Origin: JAFAFN01 sp963707555
GTDB lineage: Bacteria; Actinomycetota; Acidimicrobiia; Acidimicrobiales; Microtrichaceae
Length of the DNA stretch: 64,000 nt
Direction: 5' to 3'
Assembly (NCBI GenBank): GCA_963707555.1
Contig: CAVPQM010000005.1
Coordinates: 1-64,000, forward strand
Under the pieces are notes generated by a model. That model did not search any database, had not been told where the DNA came from, and worked only from the letters and a program-made list of their open reading frames with translations. Shown piece by piece: positions 58,845 through 64,000 of this stretch; positions within the stretch are counted from its first letter, which is position 1; each line of letters starts with the position of its first letter. Both the position numbers and the translations under genes were made by a program.

Positions 58845-59600
58845 TCAGCGGTTGCCGGAGATCCGGCGCCACACGCCCAGCGGTGCGTTGCGCAGCACGG
58901 CGAACATCGGGCCGAGCTTGGACGGCACCCACACCACGCCGTGGCGGCCGCGCTCGAGCGCGTGGCGCACGGCCTCGCCCACGGTCGCGGGGTCGGTCGA
59001 CATCGGCGCAGGATCGAGGCCCTCGGTCATCGACGAGCGCACGAAACCCGGACGCACGACCAGGACCTCGACGCCGGTCCCGACCAGCGCGTCCCCGAGC
59101 CCCTGGGCGAACGCGTCGAGACCTGCCTTGGACGATCCGTAGACGTAGTTCGATCGACGCGCACGAGCGGCGGCAACCGACGACAGGACCACGATGGTGC
59201 CGTCGCCCTGCTCGGCGAGTCGGTCAGCGACGACCGCGAGTGCGGCGGCCGGACCGGCGAAGTTCGTGCGGACCATCTCGTCGACCTCGGCGGGCCCCAT
59301 GGCACGTCCGGCGTGGTGGCCGAGCATGCCGACCGCGCACACGACGACGTCGATGTGGCCGAGCACGCCGATCGATGCGTCGACGAGTCCCTCGTGCGCC
59401 GCGATGTCGGTCGCGTCCCACGGCAGCTGCGCGCACTCGACACCCTCGGGGGCATCGAGCGCCTCGGACGGTCGTCGCAACGCGAGCACAGCGCGCTCCA
59501 ACCCCAACGGCACCAGCGACGACAACACGGCGCGGCCGATGTCGCTCGAACCACCGAGCAGCAGCGCTGTGCGGATGCGGCGGGCTCCGGGCTCAGTCAC
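58845..59600 (-). CDS. SDR reductase, DprE2-like
   Basis: 251-residue short-chain dehydrogenase. Cofactor motif LLLGGSSDIGRAVLSSL, VVVCAVGMLGHHAG, TNFAGPAAALAVVADRL, catalytic VLSSVAAARARRSNYVYGSS-K and VLVVRPGFVRSSMTEGL. The SSVA..RRSNYVYGSSKAGLD pattern is that of DprE2, which reduces decaprenylphospho-2-keto-ribose to the arabinose donor for cell-wall arabinan. No DprE1 partner is visible here, so the substrate is uncertain. GTG start overlaps the purE stop by 8 bases. Confidence 0.8.
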   Translation of the reverse strand: MTEPGARRIRTALLLGGSSDIGRAVLSSLVPLGLERAVLALRRPSEALDAPEGVECAQLPWDATDIAAHEGLVDASIGVLGHIDVVVCAVGMLGHHAGRAMGPAEVDEMVRTNFAGPAAALAVVADRLAEQGDGTIVVLSSVAAARARRSNYVYGSSKAGLDAFAQGLGDALVGTGVEVLVVRPGFVRSSMTEGLDPAPMSTDPATVGEAVRHALERGRHGVVWVPSKLGPMFAVLRNAPLGVWRRISGNR

Positions 59601-60087
59601 CGGACTGCAACTCGGCGTCCTGGGCGGCCGCGAACTGCTCGAGCGCGAGCTGGTCCTCGGCCAGGCGCGACGCCAGCACCTCGTCGGCGAGCGACAACAT
59701 CCGCACGGCCATCAGGCCGGCGTTGCGTGCTCCGCCGATGGCCATCGTCGCGACCGGCACACCGCCGGGCATCTGGACGATGGAGTGCAGCGAGTCGACG
59801 CCACCCAGGTGCTTGGTCGGAACCGGCACACCGATCACCGGCAGCGTCGTGAGCGACGCGACCATGCCCGGCAGATGGGCGGCACCACCCGCACCGGCGA
59901 TGACGACCTTCAGGCCGCGTTCGCGGGCGGTACGGGCGTACTCGACCATGCGCAGCGGGCTGCGGTGCGCGGAGACGACCCGCACCTCGTGGTCGACGCC
60001 GAACTCGGTGAGCACGCCAGCGGCCTGCTCCATGACCGGCAGGTCCGACGAGCTGCCCATGATGATTCCGACGACGGGTTCGGTCAT
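59593..60087 (-). CDS. purE: N5-carboxyaminoimidazole ribonucleotide mutase
   Basis: Converts N5-CAIR (from PurK) to CAIR. 164 residues. GIIMGSSSDLPVMEQAAGVL, VVSAHRSPLRMVEYARTARE, IAGAGGAAHLPGMVASLTTL, PVPTKHLGGVDSLHSIVQMP, MAIGGARNAGLMAVRML. ATG at 60087; a longer frame would read into the large palindrome and is rejected. Separated from purK by 99 bases. Confidence 0.96.
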   Translation of the reverse strand: MTEPVVGIIMGSSSDLPVMEQAAGVLTEFGVDHEVRVVSAHRSPLRMVEYARTARERGLKVVIAGAGGAAHLPGMVASLTTLPVIGVPVPTKHLGGVDSLHSIVQMPGGVPVATMAIGGARNAGLMAVRMLSLADEVLASRLAEDQLALEQFAAAQDAELQSGD

Positions 60088-60118
60088 GCGCTGATCCTTC
60101 CACGAACCACGATCTTCC

Positions 60119-60169
60119 CGAAATGACACTTGTTTCGCGGTGATCACCGCGGAAACAAGTGTCATTTCG
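60119..60169. repeat. 51-base near-perfect palindrome between purK and purE
   Basis: Outer arms CGAAATGACACTTGTTTC (60119-60136) and GAAACAAGTGTCATTTCG (60152-60169), inner perfect palindrome GCGGTGATCACCGC (60137-60150), one unpaired G at 60151. It would fold into a 25-bp stem. Either a terminator/attenuator-like structure within the pur cluster or a small mobile palindromic element. Confidence 0.85.
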
Positions 60170-60186
60170 CCGGCAGCGGTGCGGGG

Positions 60187-61350
60187 TCAGGTGCCGGCGA
60201 GAGTGTCGGCGGCGAGGTTGGCCGAGCGCCGGGTCGCGGCGAGGTCGTCGCCGCCGAGCACGGTGACGTGACCGATCTTGCGGCCGGGTCGCGACGACTT
60301 GCCGTACAGATGGATGTTCGCCCCCGGCTCGGCAGCCAGCGCCACCGACTGTCGATCGCGGGGGTCACCCTCGGGACCGCCGACGACGTTCGCCATCACG
60401 ACGCTCGGCGCGGTCGGCTCGGTCGGACCGAGCGGCCAGTCGAGCACCGCACGCAGGTGCTGCTCGAACTGCGAGGTCCGCGACCCCTCGATGGTCAGGT
60501 GCCCCGAGTTGTGCACCCGCGGCGCGATCTCGTTGACGACGAGCTCGCCGTCGCTCACGAAGAGCTCGACGGCCAACACGCCGACGGCGCCGGTCACGTC
60601 GGCCACCCGCCGACCGACCTCACGAGCCCGCTCGGCGAGCTCCGGCGACAGCGACGCCGGCCAGAGCACCTCGTCGCACATGCCGTCGACCTGCACCGTC
60701 TCGAGGATCGGCCAGGTGACGACCTGGCCCGATGGCCGCCTCGCCGCGAGCACCGCGACCTCGAGGTCGAGCGGCAGCCGCGGCTCGAGCACCAGCGGCG
60801 CGCCGTCGTAGGCGTCGAGGAACCCGGGCAGCTCGTCCGCGGTGAGCATCCACACACCGCGGCCGTCGTAGCCACCCCGGCTCGCCTTCGCGACGATCCG
60901 GCCCTGGGCGTCCGCGTGCTCGGCGGCGAAGCGCTCCGCCCGGTCGAGCGCGTCGGCGTCCGCGAGATCGACGACCTCGAAGGGCGGCACCGGGAGACCG
61001 GCCGCCGAGAACTCGCGGCGCTGGTGCGCCTTGTCCGCGAAGCGCAGCGTCGCGACCGACGGACGCACCGGCGTGCCGGCGGCCTCGATCTCGGCGAGCA
61101 CGCCGTGGTCGACGTTCTCGTGGTCGAAGGTGATGACGTCGACGCTCGCGGCGAACGAGCGCAGCGCCTCCGGATCGTCGGGCGACCCGATCTGCACGTC
61201 GGGGATGACCTCGGTCGCGCCCTCGTCGCCGGGAGCCGCGAGCACCCGCACGTGCACGCCGAGCGGCGTCGCCGCCTCGGCCAGCATGCGGGCGAGCTGC
61301 CCGCCGCCGACGATGCCGAGGACGGGACCAGCGGAACGAGTGTCGGTCAT
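60187..61350 (-). CDS. purK: N5-carboxyaminoimidazole ribonucleotide synthase
   Basis: ATP-grasp enzyme that carboxylates AIR with bicarbonate. 387 residues. LGIVGGGQLARMLAEAATPL, DVITFDHENVDHGVLAEIEA, KASRGGYDGRGVWML (ATP loop), LELFV-type GVLAVELFVSDGELVVNEIA, PRVHNSGHLTIEGSRTSQFE. ATG at 61350, 31 bases after purD. Confidence 0.96.
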   Translation of the reverse strand: MTDTRSAGPVLGIVGGGQLARMLAEAATPLGVHVRVLAAPGDEGATEVIPDVQIGSPDDPEALRSFAASVDVITFDHENVDHGVLAEIEAAGTPVRPSVATLRFADKAHQRREFSAAGLPVPPFEVVDLADADALDRAERFAAEHADAQGRIVAKASRGGYDGRGVWMLTADELPGFLDAYDGAPLVLEPRLPLDLEVAVLAARRPSGQVVTWPILETVQVDGMCDEVLWPASLSPELAERAREVGRRVADVTGAVGVLAVELFVSDGELVVNEIAPRVHNSGHLTIEGSRTSQFEQHLRAVLDWPLGPTEPTAPSVVMANVVGGPEGDPRDRQSVALAAEPGANIHLYGKSSRPGRKIGHVTVLGGDDLAATRRSANLAADTLAGT

Positions 61351-61380
61351 ACGAGCCGTTCGATCATCTGAGGGACGCGA

Positions 61381-62601
61381 TCACGACGTGGCTGCGGACT
61401 CGGCGATGTCGGAGCGGGTGAACTTCCCGTCCCAGCTGATGCGTGCGACACCCTCGTAGGCCCGGGCGCGGGCCTCGGCGATCGTCGATCCCGACCCGCA
61501 CACGTTGAGCACGCGCCCGCCGTTGGTGACCAATGCGCCGTCCGCAGCAGCGACTCCGGCGCAGAACACCTCGACGCCGTCGAGCGCGCGGGCGTCGTCG
61601 ATGCCCGAGATCGCATCGCCCTTGCGCGGCGACGCCGGGTAGCCCTCGGCGGCGCACACGACGGTCACCATCGCATCGTCGACGAACGTCGGCTCGTCGA
61701 CGATGGCTCCCGCCGCGGCCTGGGCGAGCAGCTCGGCCAGGTCCGACGACAGACGTGGCACCACGACCTGGGTCTCCGGGTCACCGAAGCGCACGTTGTA
61801 CTCGATCAGCTTCGGGCCCTCGGCGGTGAGCATCAGCCCGGCGTAGAGCACGCCCCGGTAGTCGATGCCCCGTGAGCGCAGCTCGGCGAGCGTGGGCTCG
61901 ACGAAGCGGGTGAGGACGTCGTCGAGCAGCGTCTGGTCCACGCCGGGCACCGGCGAGTACGCGCCCATGCCGCCGGTGTTGGGACCCTCGTCGCCGTCGC
62001 CGACGCGCTTGAAGTCCTGCGCCGGAGCGAGCAGCACGGCCCGCTGACCGTCGCAGACCGCGAGCACGGACAGCTCCGGACCGACCAGGCCCTCTTCGAT
62101 GACCAGGGTGCGGCCGGCGTCACCGAAGGCCTGGCCCGAGAGGTAGTCCTCGACGGCGTTGCGCGCCTCGGTGAGCGAGTCGGTGACGACGACACCCTTG
62201 CCCGCGGCGAGGCCGTCGGTCTTGACCACGAACGGCGGCGCCATCGTGTCGAGGAACTCGAGCGCGTCGTCCAGATCGGTGAAGGTCCCGTGGCGAGCGG
62301 TCGGCACGCCGGCGGCGCCGACGAGCTCCTTCATCCACGCCTTGGAGCCCTCGAGCCGCGCACCGTCGGCGCCGGGGCCGAAGACCAGGCGGCCCGCGGC
62401 GCGGAGCCGGTCGGCCAGTCCGTCGACCAGCGGTGCCTCGGGCCCGATCACGAACAGGTCCGCGTCGATCTGTTCCGGCGGCGTGTCGACCGACCCGGGG
62501 ATCCCGGGGCTGCCGGGAGTGACCACGACCTCGGCGGTCCTGGCGAGGACCGTCGCGAGCGCGTGCTCGCGACCGCCGCTGCCGACCACGCACACCCTCA
62601 T
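61381..62601 (-). CDS. purD: Phosphoribosylamine-glycine ligase (GAR synthetase)
   Basis: Second step of purine synthesis, ATP-grasp. 406 residues. MRVCVVGSGGREHALATVLA, FVIGPEAPLVDGLADRLRAA, FVVKTDGLAAGKGVVVTDSL, GPNTGGMGAYSPVPGVD and the signature YNVRFGDPETQVVVPRL. ATG at 62601. Intact. Confidence 0.97.
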   Translation of the reverse strand: MRVCVVGSGGREHALATVLARTAEVVVTPGSPGIPGSVDTPPEQIDADLFVIGPEAPLVDGLADRLRAAGRLVFGPGADGARLEGSKAWMKELVGAAGVPTARHGTFTDLDDALEFLDTMAPPFVVKTDGLAAGKGVVVTDSLTEARNAVEDYLSGQAFGDAGRTLVIEEGLVGPELSVLAVCDGQRAVLLAPAQDFKRVGDGDEGPNTGGMGAYSPVPGVDQTLLDDVLTRFVEPTLAELRSRGIDYRGVLYAGLMLTAEGPKLIEYNVRFGDPETQVVVPRLSSDLAELLAQAAAGAIVDEPTFVDDAMVTVVCAAEGYPASPRKGDAISGIDDARALDGVEVFCAGVAAADGALVTNGGRVLNVCGSGSTIAEARARAYEGVARISWDGKFTRSDIAESAATS

Positions 62602-62649
62602 CGCCGCGTGCCCTTCATCGGAGCTGCTCCCTGCGGCGAGTGCGGCGGG

Positions 62650-63042
62650 TCACTTGGCCGGGGCGTCGATGCGTTCGACCACCTCGAACCCGAGGACCGA
62701 GGACCCCGAGGCGACGGGACCCCCCTGAGCACCACCGGGATGGCCACCACCCGGATGACCGCCGCCGGGGTGACCGCCGCCCTGCGCGGCAGCCTGGGCC
62801 GCGTTCTCCTGGGCATGACCCTTCGCGAAGTCCTGGCTGCTGACCCACGCCTGGAACGACTCCTCGGAATCCCACCAGGTCATGACGAAGTAGCGCTCCT
62901 CGTTCTCGACGGGGCGGAGCAGCTGGAAGCCCTCGAAGCCCGGCGAGTTCTCGACGGCGCCGGCGCGCGCGGCGAAGCGCTTCTCGAGCTCGGGACCCAT
63001 CCCTTCGGGGACGGTGATGGCGTTGATCTTCACGACCGACAT
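62650..63042 (-). CDS. mhuD: Heme-degrading monooxygenase, MhuD-like, with His/Gly insert
   Basis: Ferredoxin-like heme-degrading monooxygenase. The N-terminal 75 residues match mycobacterial MhuD closely: SVVKINAITVPEGMGPELEK, VENSPGFEGFQLLRPV, EERYFVMTWWDSEESFQAW. Asn7 and Trp66 fall exactly at the catalytic positions and His76 is next to the expected heme ligand (His75). Between the last helix and the final strand (GSSVLGFEVVERI) is an insert with three GGGHP repeats (residues 88-105), unusual for the family. ATG at 63042; a longer frame was rejected. It lies between purA and purD. Confidence 0.86.
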   Translation of the reverse strand: MSVVKINAITVPEGMGPELEKRFAARAGAVENSPGFEGFQLLRPVENEERYFVMTWWDSEESFQAWVSSQDFAKGHAQENAAQAAAQGGGHPGGGHPGGGHPGGAQGGPVASGSSVLGFEVVERIDAPAK

Positions 63043-63079
63043 GGGTGCTCCTCGGGGGTCAGCGGTTGCTCTGTGTCGA

Positions 63080-63127
63080 CTGTTGCTGGGTTCAGCTGTT
63101 GCTGGGTTCAACTGTTGCTGGGTTCAA
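63080..63127 (-). repeat. Three 16-bp tandem repeats at the purA 3' end
   Basis: Plus-strand units CTGTTGCTGGGTTCAG (63080), CTGTTGCTGGGTTCAA (63096) and CTGTTGCTGGGTTCAA (63112). The unit at 63112 includes the purA stop (TCA at 63124-63126) and the gene itself continues with a partial unit CTGTTGAAG. As 16 is not a multiple of 3, TGA appears in different frames downstream. Confidence 0.88.
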
Positions 63128-64000
63128 CTGTTGAAGTGGACGTACTGGTCGCGCCCGGGGCCGGTGCCGACGACACCGATGGGCACGCCGACCTGCTCCT
63201 GGAGGAACTCCAGGTAGGTGACGGCGTTCGGGGGCAGCTCGTGGCGCTCCCGGACCTCGGTGAGGTCGGTCTTCCAGCCCGGGAACTCCTCGTAGATCGG
63301 CACGGCGTCGAAGAGGTCGGACTGGTGGTACGGCAGGTTCTCGTGACGCACGCCGTTGACGTCGTAGGCGACGCACACCTTGATCGTGTCGAAGGTGTCG
63401 AAGATGTCGAGCTTGGTGATCGCGACCTCGGACAGCGAGTTCAGACGCACCGCGTGACGCAGCATCACCGCGTCGAACCAGCCGGGACGACGACGACGCT
63501 TGGTGTTCACGCCGTACTCGTGACCCAGGTCGACGATCCGGTCGCCGACCTCGTCGAAGAGCTCGGTCGGCATCGGACCGGAGCCGACGCGGGTGACGTA
63601 GGCCTTGGCGATGCCGATGACCGAGTCGATGTGGCGAGGGCCGACACCGGCGCCGACGCACGCGCCGCCGGCGATCGGGTTCGACGACGTCACGAAGGGA
63701 TAGGTGCCGTGGTCGAGGTCGAGGAAGGTGGCCTGCGCGCCCTCGAACAGGACGTGCTCGCCACGCTCGAGCGAGTCGTGGATGAGCGTCACCGTGTCGG
63801 CGACGTACGGCGCGACCCTGGGAGCCACCTCGGTCAAGTAGCGGTCGGCGAGCTCGTCCGCGTCGAAACCGAGGCGGTTGTAGACCTTGGCCAGCACCAG
63901 GTTCTTCTCGGCGAGCACGGCGTTGAGCTTCTCGCGGAAGATGTCGGGGTCGAGCAGGTCCTGCACCCGCAGACCGACGCGGGACGCCTTGTCGGCATAC
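63124..64000 (-). CDS. purA: Adenylosuccinate synthetase (partial, 5' end outside window)
   Basis: GTP-dependent step from IMP to adenylosuccinate. The frame is open from the window edge (YADKASRVGLRVQDLLDPD) to the stop at 63124; about 290 C-terminal residues are present. VLFEGAQATFLDLDHGTYPF, VTSSNPIAGGACVGAGVGPR, RRRRPGWFDAVMLRHAVRLN, LSEVAITKLDIFDTFDTIKV, PIYEEFPGWKTDLT and VVGTGPGRDQYVHF. The nucleotide-binding N-terminus lies beyond position 64000. Intact. Confidence 0.95.
   Translation of the reverse strand, partial: YADKASRVGLRVQDLLDPDIFREKLNAVLAEKNLVLAKVYNRLGFDADELADRYLTEVAPRVAPYVADTVTLIHDSLERGEHVLFEGAQATFLDLDHGTYPFVTSSNPIAGGACVGAGVGPRHIDSVIGIAKAYVTRVGSGPMPTELFDEVGDRIVDLGHEYGVNTKRRRRPGWFDAVMLRHAVRLNSLSEVAITKLDIFDTFDTIKVCVAYDVNGVRHENLPYHQSDLFDAVPIYEEFPGWKTDLTEVRERHELPPNAVTYLEFLQEQVGVPIGVVGTGPGRDQYVHFNS

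Overview
The window is about 70% G+C and reads as a chromosomal segment of an actinomycete, most likely from the Acidimicrobiia (inference). The signs are a steroid-ring catabolic block of mycobacterial type (ipdA, ipdB, ipdC, echA20), a clpS-DUF2017 pair, a mycobacterial-type heme-degrading monooxygenase, a three-part PurS/PurQ/PurL FGAM synthase, a caa3-type cytochrome oxidase and frequent GTG starts. No phage, insertion sequence or CRISPR array was found.

Layout. (1) 69-4219, minus strand: dtd, two acyl-CoA dehydrogenases and a FadD5-like acyl-CoA synthetase, all but dtd with broken frames. (2) 4476-9516: two coupled GGDEF-EAL membrane proteins. (3) 9417-15838: ipdC-ipdB-ipdA, a lipoprotein, echA20, an alpha/beta hydrolase and an SDR; these match the enzymes that open the last two steroid rings. 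(4) 15928-17636: two membrane or lipoprotein genes. (5) 18055-21210: an unusual tandem TetR regulator, then a DUF35/thiolase-like pair of side-chain aldolase type. (6) 21499-26418: a translationally coupled cell-surface glycosylation group. (7) 26665-30348: serS, a HAD phosphatase and a drug-type ABC exporter. (8) 30385-41892: the cytochrome oxidase region (ctaG, COX4, ctaE, ctaD, ctaC, three accessory membrane genes, ctaB, with ctaA divergent), followed by clpS and DUF2017. (9) 41920-48283: a membrane metalloprotease, three tRNAs (Glu, Asp, Phe), malic enzyme, a LysM/M23 peptidase and a CrtC/lipocalin-like protein. (10) 48379-64000, minus strand: eleven purine genes (purM, F, L, Q, S, C, B, E, K, D, A) with gluQ, a DprE2-like reductase and mhuD among them.

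Four cross-cutting signals stand out. A palindrome, CTGACG-N3-CGTCAG, lies 30-100 bp upstream of ipdA, echA20, the DUF35/thiolase pair and the CrtC-like gene, which suggests one regulon. Several genes are followed by short, decaying tandem copies of their own last bases, and several of these arrays include the stop codon. A heme-copper oxidase subunit I paralogue that has lost its metal ligands sits in the oxidase locus. Finally, many genes, including essential ones (serS, ctaD, purF), carry frame breaks; every gene with a single break is one base too long, which points to uncorrected insertion errors in the assembly rather than real decay. Coordinates of broken genes are therefore spans, not translatable frames.
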